Shown here: in pieces, positions 1 to 8,282 of the stretch | How positions within the stretch are numbered: position 1 is the first letter of the stretch | Layout: every line of letters begins with the position of its first letter | Source of the DNA: an uncultured Clostridia bacterium | GTDB taxonomy: Bacteria > Bacillota > Clostridia > Christensenellales > CAG-314 | Assembly (NCBI GenBank): GCA_947586855.1 | Contig: CANPXV010000012.1 | Span: forward strand, 1-40,822 | DNA: 40,822 nucleotides | Direction of reading: 5' to 3' | The notes under the pieces: model-generated | Databases searched by the model: none | Told to the model about the DNA's origin: nothing | The model's input: the letters and a program-made list of their open reading frames with translations, nothing else | Translations under genes and position numbers: made by a program

Positions 1-265
1 CTGCGCATTTGCAGTTGACTTCCGACGCCGAAACGGTATCTCGGTAGGTGGCTACTCCAAAGCTACCTTGTGGCACACGTTCGAGCTGCTTAGTGCTGCT
101 ATGTTCCCATCCTGACACGGTTGACAGTGTCACATTGCACAAGACCTTGGTATCAACACTCCTTGCCGATTCCTGCTTTCCACGCCGAGAGCCGCCTGCA
201 ACATTCGGCCTCACTGTAGCGGATTGTGAGCGACAGGGCACCGCTGGCTCCCCGCCTAGCGCAGC
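1..265 (-). ncRNA. ffs: Signal recognition particle RNA, large Alu-domain type (3' end at window edge)
   Basis: The RNA scaffold of the signal recognition particle binds Ffh and directs ribosomes making membrane and secreted proteins to the membrane. On the minus strand, helix 8 is clear around 97-118: GTCAGG, then a GGAA tetraloop closed by ATG/CAT, then AGCAGCA. The 5' part holds the Alu-domain signature GGCGGGGAG...GCGGTGCCCTG, as in the ~270-nt Bacillus scRNA rather than the short 4.5S form. The 5' bases CTGCGC (265-260) can pair with GCGCAG at 6-1, which closes the molecule at about 265 nt. The 5' end is also set by the promoter at 272-300. A few 3' bases and the terminator may lie outside the window. 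Confidence 0.93.
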
Positions 266-271
266 AATGGT

Positions 272-300
272 ATTATACAACAGTTTGCCCCAAATTGCAA
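272..300 (-). promoter_or_regulatory. Promoter of SRP RNA
   Basis: On the minus strand the -35 is TTGCAA (300-295) and the -10 is a perfect TATAAT (277-272), with a 17-bp spacer. Transcription is predicted to start near 265, the expected SRP RNA 5' end. Confidence 0.85.
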
Positions 301-397
301 CCCTTTTTGCGTCGCCCGCAACAGCAAGTTGACCTATTTTGTCGCAAAAGGCAATTTTTGAGCGCAATTGCCTCTTCGCCCGATAACTTGCGTATTG

Positions 398-426
398 TTG
401 ACGGTGGCCGCCGACAGTGTTATAAT
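398..426 (+). promoter_or_regulatory. Promoter of the DUF896 gene
   Basis: TTGACG at 398-403 and TATAAT at 421-426, spacer 17 bp. The start of transcription falls near 433, so the leader is short and consists mainly of the ribosome binding site AAAGGA (433-438). Confidence 0.85.
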
Positions 427-445
427 GTATGCAAAGGATATCACT

Positions 446-649
446 ATGGAACAAGCAAAAATCGACAGGATAAATCAACTTGCACGCAAGGCCAAAACGG
501 CCGAGGGATTGACCGACGAAGAAAAGGCCGAACAATTTCGCCTGCGCCGAGAGTACATAGCCGAGTGGCGTGCTGCAACAGAATCCACCCTCGACAACGT
601 GTACATCGTGGACGACAAGGGCGTGGAACACAAGCTGAAAAAGAAATAG
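446..649 (+). CDS. DUF896 / UPF0291 family small protein (YnzC-like)
   Basis: This 67-residue cytosolic protein resembles Bacillus YnzC. It opens with AKIDRINQLARKAKTAEGLT, followed by a charged helix (EEKAEQFRLRREYIAEWR) and the conserved NVYIVDDKG stretch. The family is a small helical hairpin linked in Bacillus to the SOS-era yneA/ynzC locus, but its molecular role is not settled. The ATG at 446 is chosen because AAAGGA lies 7 bases upstream and the -10 box (421-426) rules out earlier in-frame starts. It is monocistronic, since the next gene has its own promoter at 697. Family assignment is good; function is unknown. Confidence 0.85.
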   Translation: MEQAKIDRINQLARKAKTAEGLTDEEKAEQFRLRREYIAEWRAATESTLDNVYIVDDKGVEHKLKKK

Positions 650-696
650 CCCGTCGTCCACAGCAGCATTTATATAACATTTTTGCCGCATATCTA

Positions 697-725
697 TTGA
701 CGAAAGGGCGGCAAAGCGCTATAAT
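697..725 (+). promoter_or_regulatory. Promoter of the DUF3137-like/lemA operon
   Basis: TTGACG at 697-702 and TATAAT at 720-725, spacer 17 bp. Transcription should start near 732, giving a leader of about 25 bases before the ATG at 757. Confidence 0.85.
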
Positions 726-756
726 ATACTCAGAAAATTTGCAAAGAGGCAGCAGC

Positions 757-2487
757 ATGAACGACTCTATATTGGAGCCTGTCCAATCCTATTTCGATCA
801 ATACGCCGCCAAGCACCAACAGCTTACGGAGCAATATTTTGACGAGCTTGTGGCTCGGTCGGGCGTCTCCGCCGAAAAAAACGCCGCATTGATGGCCGAG
901 CGCAGCAAAGCGGTGGACAAGTTCAACAAGGCGGACGGCAATGTGCGCCGTCTCAAAGTCGGCCGTGCGGTGCTGATTTCCGTGGCCGTTCTGTTGATAA
1001 TTGTCGGCCTCATCACGCTTGTGGCGCTGCTGCAAAGCGAGTTGCAGTGGGTGGGCATACTTGTTGCCTGTTTGGGGGTGGCCGCCGCTGCCGCATTGAT
1101 CGCCCTGGTGTGCACCGTGTTCAACAAGCGCATCAGGCAGGGCAACGATGTGGCGCAAAAGCACAAAAAGGAGATTGCCGACATCGAAAAGAAGGCCATG
1201 CGCCAGATGAAGCCCCTCAACGACCTGTACGATTGGCACATCCCCGACAATCTGATATATCAAACGGTGCCGCAGATACAGTTGGACAAGTACTTCGACG
1301 AGGACAAGCTGGACTACTTTCAGCGGCATTGCACATTGGGCGTGCACGACAGCGACAGCAGCGCAGTGTGCGTCAAAAGCGGCAACAGCAACGGCAGACC
1401 CTTTTTGCTGGCAAGATTTTTGCGGCACACGACGGTCTCCCGCACGTTTACGGGCAGCAGAGTGGTGACCTGGACGGAGACCCAGACGGACTCGCAGGGG
1501 CACAGCCGCACGGTGACCTGCACCGAGACGCTGTTTGCCTCGGTGGTAAAGCCCGTGCCAAGCTATCACCACGCAACCTATCTGTTTTTTGGATGCGACG
1601 CCGCACCCAAGCTGCATTTCAGTCGTCAGCCCACCGTGCCGCACGGCGCCGACGACAAAAAGATAGACAACCTCATCAAAAAGGGCGAAAAGGCTCTGGA
1701 AAAGAAAACCCGTGCCGCCGTCAGCGAAGGAGGCAACTTCAACAGGCTGGCCAACAGCGAGTTCGAGGTGCTTTTTGCCGCCGACAACCGAGATGACGAG
1801 GTGCAGTTCCGTCTGATGTTTACGCCGCTTGCCCAGCAAAACATGGTGCGGCTTTTGCGCAGCGACAAGCCCTACGGCGACGATTTTTGCTTTCACAAGT
1901 TGGGCGTGGTCAACGTTATCAGCTCTCAGCACAGCGCAGCTCTGGATATCGACGCCGACCCCGACCGCTTTGTCCACTACGATCTGGCGCAGGCCCGCAA
2001 AAATTTTGTGGAGTTCAACTGCGAGTACTTCCGCTCGCTCTATTTCGACTTTGCACCGCTGTTTTGTATCCCGCTGTACACGCAGGATACCCCCTCCGAG
2101 AGCTTTGGCGAGTGCACCAAGCCGGGCAACATAGGCGATTGGGAGGCAGAGGCGGTGGCCAATCACCTCAACAAGGCGGCGATGGCGCACCCGTCCACCG
2201 ATACGGAGGTCATTCTCAAAGCCCAATGCATGCCCAACGATCATGGCGCAAGCGTGCAGATCACGGCGCACAGCTTTGCCGCACTGCCGCAGATGGACTA
2301 CGTGCCCGTGTTTTGCCGCAACGGTCACACCTACGAGGTGCCCGTCCCCTGGACGCTGTATCAGCCGTTGGAGCGCAAAACCACGCTGTTCATGCAGCCG
2401 TGCGAGCTGTCCCGCCGGCAATTTGCCTCGCAACGGGCCAAGGGTGAGACGTTTGTGGGCGGCATAACGGCCAAATTTGAGCAATAG
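757..2487 (+). CDS. Two-TM membrane protein, DUF3137-like, partner of LemA
   Basis: The product is 576 residues. An N-terminal charged helical segment (1-70) precedes two membrane helices (about 71-92 and 97-122). A basic, coiled region and a large soluble C-terminal part of about 440 residues follow. Around residues 330-380 the pattern FEVLFAADNRDDEVQFRL..TP....MVRLL resembles the DUF3137 signature (FEkyF.vy..D..eARyilTP..me.ll), and DUF3137 proteins are commonly encoded beside LemA, as here. The match is by eye, and the protein is longer than typical DUF3137 members. The ATG at 757 follows AAAGAGG with a 7-base gap and sits just below the 697 promoter. The lemA gene begins 48 bases downstream. 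Function unknown; envelope-related by context. Confidence 0.6.
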   Translation: MNDSILEPVQSYFDQYAAKHQQLTEQYFDELVARSGVSAEKNAALMAERSKAVDKFNKADGNVRRLKVGRAVLISVAVLLIIVGLITLVALLQSELQWVGILVACLGVAAAAALIALVCTVFNKRIRQGNDVAQKHKKEIADIEKKAMRQMKPLNDLYDWHIPDNLIYQTVPQIQLDKYFDEDKLDYFQRHCTLGVHDSDSSAVCVKSGNSNGRPFLLARFLRHTTVSRTFTGSRVVTWTETQTDSQGHSRTVTCTETLFASVVKPVPSYHHATYLFFGCDAAPKLHFSRQPTVPHGADDKKIDNLIKKGEKALEKKTRAAVSEGGNFNRLANSEFEVLFAADNRDDEVQFRLMFTPLAQQNMVRLLRSDKPYGDDFCFHKLGVVNVISSQHSAALDIDADPDRFVHYDLAQARKNFVEFNCEYFRSLYFDFAPLFCIPLYTQDTPSESFGECTKPGNIGDWEAEAVANHLNKAAMAHPSTDTEVILKAQCMPNDHGASVQITAHSFAALPQMDYVPVFCRNGHTYEVPVPWTLYQPLERKTTLFMQPCELSRRQFASQRAKGETFVGGITAKFEQ

Positions 2488-2535
2488 CGCATCAAAAAGC
2501 GCAAAATTTAGCAAATATCTACAAGGAGAACCATC

Positions 2536-3201
2536 ATGGCAAACGAACTTGACGAAATGACAGGGCCGATCAATCCCGACGGCCGAGACGTAAACGTGAT
2601 AGCCAAGCAGCTCCCCGTCAAAGTAGGCGTGGGCAGCACCGTTTTTGAGGTGTTGTTGTGGGTGCTGGGCATCATCCCCGGCTTGGTGTTTCTGTTTTTG
2701 AAGATCCGAGCCAAAAACTACCTGCAAAAGCTGCAACAAAAGCTGCAACACGACGCCTCGCAGATAGACAACTATCTCGAACAGCGTGTGCGCGTGCTGG
2801 AAAACACCGCCGCACTTGTCAACAAATCGGTAGAGTTGGACAAATCCACCTTTACGCAGATAGCGGCTCTGCGCAGCGGCAACGGCCTCACCGACGAGCA
2901 ACGCAACGCCGTCAGCAGCAAAATCGACAGCTTGCACGCACAGCTTAACGTGGCGTTGGAAAACTACCCCGACCTCAAAGCGCACGACGATATCCGTCAG
3001 GCCATGAGCCAAAACGCCTACCTGCAAAAGGAAATCACCGCCGCACGAGAGCTGTACAACGACACCGTCAACCAATGGAACAGCGACATCTTTTCCTGGC
3101 CCACCAAGCAGATCGTCGCCGCCCGTGCAGGCTACACGACCCGCATACCCTTCACCGCCTCGGCAGAGGTCAAGCAGCGTGCCACAGAGGTGTTCTTTTA
3201 G
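2536..3201 (+). CDS. lemA: LemA family membrane protein
   Basis: This is a LemA-family protein of 221 residues, close to the usual length. It has one membrane helix (about 35-56) and then a long helical domain with repeated coiled segments. The C-terminal family pattern is clear: YPDLKA, then AYLQKEITAARELYNDTVNQWN and the closing FSWP..IVAARAGY. LemA proteins are single-pass proteins with a four-helix soluble domain and no agreed biochemical role. The start follows AAGGAG at 2523-2528. The upstream gene is a DUF3137-like membrane protein, a known LemA neighbour, and the downstream gene carries Sel1 repeats. The three probably form one operon from the promoter at 697. Confidence 0.9.
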   Translation: MANELDEMTGPINPDGRDVNVIAKQLPVKVGVGSTVFEVLLWVLGIIPGLVFLFLKIRAKNYLQKLQQKLQHDASQIDNYLEQRVRVLENTAALVNKSVELDKSTFTQIAALRSGNGLTDEQRNAVSSKIDSLHAQLNVALENYPDLKAHDDIRQAMSQNAYLQKEITAARELYNDTVNQWNSDIFSWPTKQIVAARAGYTTRIPFTASAEVKQRATEVFF

Positions 3202-3315
3202 CGCAAATTGACGGGCAAATAGCCCATTTTGTGCAGTCCAACGCCATTTTGACGCTTGCAAAGGCAGGTTTGCCCCGCCGCAAGATGTACTGACGAGCAC
3301 GTATCAGAGGTGACC

Positions 3316-4746
3316 ATGGCAAAAGTATTTTCGCTGTCCGCCGACGGCCAAACGTTGGTTATTGGCAGCTATCCGCAATCGCATATCGACAACCCCACCC
3401 TTGTGGCAAAGCTAAACGCTTTGGCAGGGGCAGTGCCCACTGCGCAAAATGCGCACGGTTGGACGGACCTTGGCTGCTACTGCGGCGGGCGCAAGCAAAG
3501 TATCGCCTGGTACAAGGACGTGCAGCATGGCGGCAACAGATACAGGGCGATGTACTTTGAGGCCTTTCTGCCCATCAAGGCAAGTTGGCAGGCAGCCACC
3601 TATCGTCCGGGCACATTCGGTACCGTCAAAAAGGCTTATTGGTTCAGATGGGAACCGTTGGTGTGGAACGTTTTGTACAACGACGGCAATCAGGCCTTTG
3701 CGTCGTGCAGTATCGTGGTGGACGCCAAGCCCTTCAACAACACGCTTGCGTTGCGCACTGTGGGCGGCAAAACGATATATCCCAACGACTACGCTCACAG
3801 CAGTATCAGGCAGTGGCTCAACGGCGTGTTCTGCAACGAGGCTTTTTCCGCAGCGGAGCAGGCTTCGCTTGCAAGTTGGTTTGTGGATAACCGTGCGGTG
3901 ACAACTCGCAATTTCGAGCGGGATTACGAAAGCGTCCGAGACAAGGTGTCGCTGCTCAGTTTCAGCGAGATATCCACGCCCTCTTTCGGCTTTTTGGGAG
4001 ATATGTGGGACAAGCCTCCTCGCTACTGTCTGCTTGGCACTCCCTATGCTTTCTGCAATGGGCTTCCGAACAAACAGTCTTTGCCGACTTGGTGGTATCG
4101 CTCCGCACAAAGTAAATTTTCGGATACGGACACCAATGTCAGCGTTTCCGGCAGCGACCATATCTGCAACTCCGAGTTCTGGAAGCCCGATCCCCAAGAG
4201 GTCGACTGTATGGATGTGGGCGTGGTGCCCGCCATATGTGTGCAGCTTGCCCCGTCGGTTCAGCCCCGGCCCACCGTCAAGATTGTGGAGAAGGTAGTCA
4301 CCAAGCAGGTGCCTGTGGAAAAGATCGTTACCAAAACGGTGGAAAAGGTGGTCACCAAGCGGGTAGAAGCAGCGCCCTCGGCCGCTCAGCTTTGCCGTCA
4401 GGGCGTGGATGCTCACAACAACGGCGACTACGCCAAGGCGTTTGCTTTGTTTGGACAGGCGTCCTTTGCCGGCGACGTTGACGCCATGGCCTGGCTGGCA
4501 TATTGCTACATCAACGGGCAGGGCACAAGCGAAAACCGTGTGCAGGCATGCTATTGGAACAAGCTTGCCGCCGAGCAGGGCAACGTCACCGCACAGTACA
4601 ATCTTGCCTGCGCCTACGAAGCGGGCAACGGTGTGGAAAAGAACATCGAAGAGGCCGCCTATTGGTACAATGAGGCGGCAGAACACGGCAACAAAAAGGC
4701 GCAAGCGGCCTACAAACGTCTGGAAAAACTTCTGGACGGCGATTGA
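3316..4746 (+). CDS. DUF6273 domain plus Sel1-repeat protein
   Basis: The protein has 476 residues and no signal peptide or membrane helix. Residues 1-320 resemble DUF6273: an opening KVFSLSADGQTLVIGSYPQS, then a WFRWEPLVWNVL core and SSIRQWLNGVFCNEAF. A charged linker (about 333-362) repeats VEKxVTKxV units. The C-terminal 105 residues hold about three Sel1-type repeats (DAMAWLAYCYINGQG, TAQYNLACAYEAGNGV and so on), which make helical protein-binding surfaces. The start is set by GAGGTG at 3307-3312. It lies 114 bases after lemA with no clear terminator or promoter between, so it is probably the third gene of that operon. DUF6273 is often described as a degraded formylglycine/lectin-like module; the ligand is unknown. 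Confidence 0.72.
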   Translation: MAKVFSLSADGQTLVIGSYPQSHIDNPTLVAKLNALAGAVPTAQNAHGWTDLGCYCGGRKQSIAWYKDVQHGGNRYRAMYFEAFLPIKASWQAATYRPGTFGTVKKAYWFRWEPLVWNVLYNDGNQAFASCSIVVDAKPFNNTLALRTVGGKTIYPNDYAHSSIRQWLNGVFCNEAFSAAEQASLASWFVDNRAVTTRNFERDYESVRDKVSLLSFSEISTPSFGFLGDMWDKPPRYCLLGTPYAFCNGLPNKQSLPTWWYRSAQSKFSDTDTNVSVSGSDHICNSEFWKPDPQEVDCMDVGVVPAICVQLAPSVQPRPTVKIVEKVVTKQVPVEKIVTKTVEKVVTKRVEAAPSAAQLCRQGVDAHNNGDYAKAFALFGQASFAGDVDAMAWLAYCYINGQGTSENRVQACYWNKLAAEQGNVTAQYNLACAYEAGNGVEKNIEEAAYWYNEAAEHGNKKAQAAYKRLEKLLDGD

Positions 4747-4782
4747 TCGACCGCCCAAAACTACAATTTTGCCTCAATTTGC

Positions 4783-4811
4783 TTGCAAATCGGGGCAATA
4801 TTTGTTAGAAT
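4783..4811 (+). promoter_or_regulatory. Promoter of the ileS operon
   Basis: TTGCAA at 4783-4788 and TAGAAT at 4806-4811, spacer 17 bp. Transcription should start near 4818, leaving a leader of about 317 bases that carries the T-box. Confidence 0.8.
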
Positions 4812-4817
4812 ACACTT

Positions 4818-5095
4818 GTAAAACAGCAAATACGTCCGAGCAGGGACAAGACTGCGGTTTTTTGTGCGCACAGAGAGCGCCCTCACGGCTGAAAGGGGCG
4901 TGGCACGGGGCCGAAAGCTATCCCCCTGCAAGTAGATCCGCCAAAGGAATTTCTGCGTAGGCGGATACGGCAGCGCTCCGTTATCAAGGCGCAGGGTATA
5001 ATCTGCACTTATGCGCATATGTGCAGCCGTACTTGTTTGAAGATGGTGTTGCATACGGTCGGTATGTGTTTTTTCAAACGCATATCGGCTTTTTT
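4818..5095 (+). promoter_or_regulatory. Isoleucine T-box leader of ileS
   Basis: The leader senses uncharged tRNA-Ile and controls read-through into ileS. Stem I is closed by GCAGGG (4840-4845) pairing with CCCTGC (4924-4929). It contains AGAGAG and GGCTGAAAG elements, and an ATC specifier (4920-4922) sits just before the closing strand. The antiterminator can be drawn as GTTTGAAGA (5035-5043) with TTTTCAAAC (5071-5079), a 7-base bulge TGGTGTT (5044-5050), and an upper stem GCATAC/GTATGT. TGGT is complementary to the ACCA end of tRNA-Ile. The competing terminator is at 5059-5095. The bulge departs from the usual TGGNACC, so this rests on structure and specifier rather than on the classic T-box string. 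Confidence 0.82.
5059..5095 (+). terminator. Regulated terminator of the ileS T-box
   Basis: TCGGTATGTG (5059-5068) pairs with CGCATATCGG (5079-5088) across a 10-base loop, giving ten pairs including wobbles. Six T follow (5090-5095). Its left strand overlaps the right side of the proposed antiterminator, so the two folds exclude each other. Confidence 0.75.
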
Positions 5096-5134
5096 GTTGG
5101 CCGAACCGAAAAATTATCCCATAGAGGTGCAAAT

Positions 5135-8100
5135 ATGTCAAAATATACCAAGGTAGATAGCTCGCTGAACTTTGTGGACAGAGAGCTGCAAGTTCTCGAC
5201 TTCTGGAAGAAGAACAAGATTTTCGAGCAGACCACCGCCAAGGGCGGCGATTGCTTCACCTTCTACGACGGGCCGCCCACAGCCAATGGCAAGCCGCACA
5301 TCGGGCACGTGCTTACCCGTTCCATCAAGGACCTGATACCCCGCTATCGGGTGATGAAGGGCTACAAGGTGCTGCGCAAGGCGGGCTGGGACACTCACGG
5401 CCTGCCCGTGGAGCTGGAAGTGGAAAAACAGCTGGGTATCAACGGCAAAAAGCAGATCGAAGAGTACGGCATTGGGCCCTTTGTGGAAAAATGCAAGCAA
5501 TCGGTGTGGAAGTACAAAGGCGAGTGGGAGCAGCTGAGCGACCGTGTGGGTTATTGGGCGGATATGGAGCACCCCTATGTCACCTACGACAACGACTACA
5601 TCGAAAGCGAGTGGTGGGCGCTCAAAACCATCTACGACAAGGGCCTGCTGTACAAGGGCTTCAAGATCGTCCCCTATTGCCCCCGTTGCGGCACTGCGCT
5701 AAGCTCGCACGAGGTGGCCCAGGGCTACAAGGACGTCAAGGAGAAGTCGGCCGTGGCCCGCTTTGAGCTGGCGGACGAGCCCAACACCTACTTTTTGGCC
5801 TGGACCACAACCCCCTGGACATTGCCAAGCAACGTTGCGCTGTGCATGAATGCCGATTTCGACTACGTCACCGTTGAAAGCGGCGGCTCTCGCTACATTT
5901 TGGCCAAGGAGCTTGTCAGCAAGCACTTTGAAGAGGGCACCTACACCGTGGTGGATTGCCGCAAAGGCAGCGCCTACGAGCACGTCCACTACAAGCCGTT
6001 GTACACCTTTGCCGACGTGCACGGCGCCGATTGCTACTACGTCACCAACGACAGCTACGTCACGCTTACCGACGGCACGGGCATTGTGCACATCGCACCC
6101 GCTTTCGGCGAGGACGACGCCAATGTGGGGCGCAGGTACAATCTTCCGATGGTGCAGCTGGTGGGCGAGGACGGCAAATTTGTGGACGGCTGCGGCGAGC
6201 TGACGGGAGTGTTTTGCAAGCAGGCCGACAAGCTTATCCTCAAAGATTTGCAGCAGCGGGGCCTTTTGCAGGCGGAGCTGATGTTCGAGCACAGCTATCC
6301 GCATTGTTGGCGTTGCGACACGCCCCTCATCTACTATGCCCGCAAAAGCTGGTTTGTCAGGATGACGGCCGTCAAGGAGCAGCTGTTGCAGGTCAACAGC
6401 ACCGTCAATTGGATACCGCCCACCATCGGCAGCGGCCGTATGGGCAACTTTTTGGAAAACGTCATCGATTGGGGCATATCGAGAGACCGCTATTGGGGCA
6501 CTCCGTTGCCCGTGTGGATATGCAACAAATGCGGCAAGGTGCACGTCATCGGCAGCCGCAAGGAGCTGGTGGAAAAATGCGGTTGCAGCCCCGATATCGA
6601 GCTGCACAGGCCCTTCATCGACCAATGCAAGTGGCAGTGCGATTGCGGCGGCGAGTTTGTGCGCACGCCCGAAGTCATCGATTGTTGGTTCGACAGCGGC
6701 AGCATGCCCTATGCCCAATTCCACTACCCGTTCGAGAACAAGCAGCTTTTCGAGCAAAATTTCCCCGCCGACTTCATCAGCGAGGCGGTGGATCAGACCA
6801 GAGGTTGGTTCTACGTGTTGCTGGCCGTCAGCACGTTGCTGTTTGGCAAGGCGCCCTTCAAAAACTGCATTGTGTTGGGTTTGGTGGGCGATGAGCACGG
6901 CGTCAAGATGTCCAAGCACAAGGGCAACGTGGTGGACCCGTGGGACAGCTTCAACAAGCAGGGCGCCGACGCAGTGAGGTGGTATTTCTACACGGCCAGC
7001 TCTCCCTGGCTGCCCAGCCGCTACTACGACGAGGCCGTCAGCGAGATGCAGCGTAAATTTTTGGGCACGCTGTGGAACACCTACGCCTTTTACGTGCTGT
7101 ACGCCGATATCGACAACTTTGACCCCAGCAAGTACACCTTGCAGGACGCCAAGCTCACCCTGATGGACAAGTGGATACTTTCCGAAGTAAATCAGCTTGT
7201 CAAGACGGTGGACGAGGGGCTGTCCCAATACGAGATAACCGAATCCGCCCGTGCTATCGAGCGCTTTACGGATATGTTGTCCAATTGGTATGTGCGCCGT
7301 TGCAGAGAGCGCTATTGGGGCAGCGAGTGGACTGCGGACAAGCAGGCGGCATATATCACGCTGTACACCGTTTTGGATACTCTTGTCAAGATAGCGGCGC
7401 CCTTTGTGCCCTTCATCACGGAGAGTATCTATCAAAACATCACCGCCAACTGCTTTGCCGACGCCCCGAGAAGCGTGCATTTGTGCGACTTTCCCAAGGC
7501 GGACGAGCGCTACATCGACAAGCGCCTCAACAAGACCATGGAAAAGGTGCTGGATCTGGTGGTGCTGGGCCGCAGCGCACGCAATGCCGCCAATGTCAAA
7601 AACCGTCAGCCGCTGTCTCGCATGTATGTGTCGTGCAAGGACGACATCGACGGCGAAATGTCCGAGATCATCAAAAACGAGCTCAACGTCAAGGAGCTTG
7701 TCAAGGTGGACTCCGCCGAGGAGTTTGCCGAGTACGAAATCAAGCCGCAGCTAAAAACGTTGGGGCCAAAATACGGCAAGCTGCTCAACAAGATCAGAAC
7801 GGCGTTGTCCAATCTGGGCGCCAAGGCCAAAGAGGTGGTGGAAAACGTCAAAAACGGCGGCAAACACCTGTTTGATCTGGACGGCGACAAGGTAGAGGTG
7901 ACCGAGGCCGACCTGCTTATCTCCTCTAAAAACAAAGAGGGCTATTCGGTCGTGTCCGACCGCGGCGACACCGTTGCGCTGGACGTGTCCCTCACGCCGC
8001 AGCTGGTGGAGGAGGGCTACGTCAGGGAGATCGTTTCCAAGATCCAGACCATGCGCAAGGAGTGCGACTTTGTTGTGACCGACCACATCGACGTGGGCTA

Positions 8101-8266
8101 CAAGGCGGACGCTCGCCTGTCCCGCATATTTGCCGACAACGCTAAGGCCATTGCCGAGGGCTGTCTGGCGGATAGCGTTTTGCCCGCCGAAAAGGGCGCA
8201 TTTTGCAAGCAATGGGATGTCAACGGCGAAACCTTTACGCTGTATCTGACCAAATCTGCCAAATAG
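5135..8266 (+). CDS. ileS: Isoleucyl-tRNA synthetase
   Basis: This cytosolic class Ia synthetase charges tRNA-Ile with isoleucine. Its length of 1043 residues suits the longer IleRS form. The HIGH motif is at residues 55-58 within PPTANGKPHIGH, and KMSKH stands at 591-595 for KMSKS. GWDTHGLPVELEVEK, the CP1 editing domain region and the C-terminal anticodon-binding helices follow in the usual order, with zinc-type Cys pairs at CPRCG and in the C-rich insert CNKCGKV. The PPTANGxPHIGH form and overall length resemble the eukaryote-like (type 2) IleRS group. The ATG at 5135 follows AGAGGTG. The T-box upstream controls it. Two RNA-modification genes follow with 16 bases and then an overlap, so they are probably co-regulated with it. 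Confidence 0.97.
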   Translation: MSKYTKVDSSLNFVDRELQVLDFWKKNKIFEQTTAKGGDCFTFYDGPPTANGKPHIGHVLTRSIKDLIPRYRVMKGYKVLRKAGWDTHGLPVELEVEKQLGINGKKQIEEYGIGPFVEKCKQSVWKYKGEWEQLSDRVGYWADMEHPYVTYDNDYIESEWWALKTIYDKGLLYKGFKIVPYCPRCGTALSSHEVAQGYKDVKEKSAVARFELADEPNTYFLAWTTTPWTLPSNVALCMNADFDYVTVESGGSRYILAKELVSKHFEEGTYTVVDCRKGSAYEHVHYKPLYTFADVHGADCYYVTNDSYVTLTDGTGIVHIAPAFGEDDANVGRRYNLPMVQLVGEDGKFVDGCGELTGVFCKQADKLILKDLQQRGLLQAELMFEHSYPHCWRCDTPLIYYARKSWFVRMTAVKEQLLQVNSTVNWIPPTIGSGRMGNFLENVIDWGISRDRYWGTPLPVWICNKCGKVHVIGSRKELVEKCGCSPDIELHRPFIDQCKWQCDCGGEFVRTPEVIDCWFDSGSMPYAQFHYPFENKQLFEQNFPADFISEAVDQTRGWFYVLLAVSTLLFGKAPFKNCIVLGLVGDEHGVKMSKHKGNVVDPWDSFNKQGADAVRWYFYTASSPWLPSRYYDEAVSEMQRKFLGTLWNTYAFYVLYADIDNFDPSKYTLQDAKLTLMDKWILSEVNQLVKTVDEGLSQYEITESARAIERFTDMLSNWYVRRCRERYWGSEWTADKQAAYITLYTVLDTLVKIAAPFVPFITESIYQNITANCFADAPRSVHLCDFPKADERYIDKRLNKTMEKVLDLVVLGRSARNAANVKNRQPLSRMYVSCKDDIDGEMSEIIKNELNVKELVKVDSAEEFAEYEIKPQLKTLGPKYGKLLNKIRTALSNLGAKAKEVVENVKNGGKHLFDLDGDKVEVTEADLLISSKNKEGYSVVSDRGDTVALDVSLTPQLVEEGYVREIVSKIQTMRKECDFVVTDHIDVGYKADARLSRIFADNAKAIAEGCLADSVLPAEKGAFCKQWDVNGETFTLYLTKSAK

Positions 8267-8282
8267 TTTGGCGCACAGTACT

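Noticed and set aside
48-332. 94-codon plus-strand open frame at the left edge
   Set aside because: It lies over the minus-strand SRP RNA and has no SD or promoter.
730-3300. 856-codon open frame on the minus strand opposite the DUF3137-like and lemA genes
   Set aside because: It mirrors two genes with promoter, SD sites and family motifs on the plus strand; its composition is repetitive and no domain is visible. GC-rich coding DNA leaves long open frames on the other strand.
5699-7480. 593-codon minus-strand open frame opposite ileS
   Set aside because: Lies wholly inside ileS, without SD or recognisable motifs.
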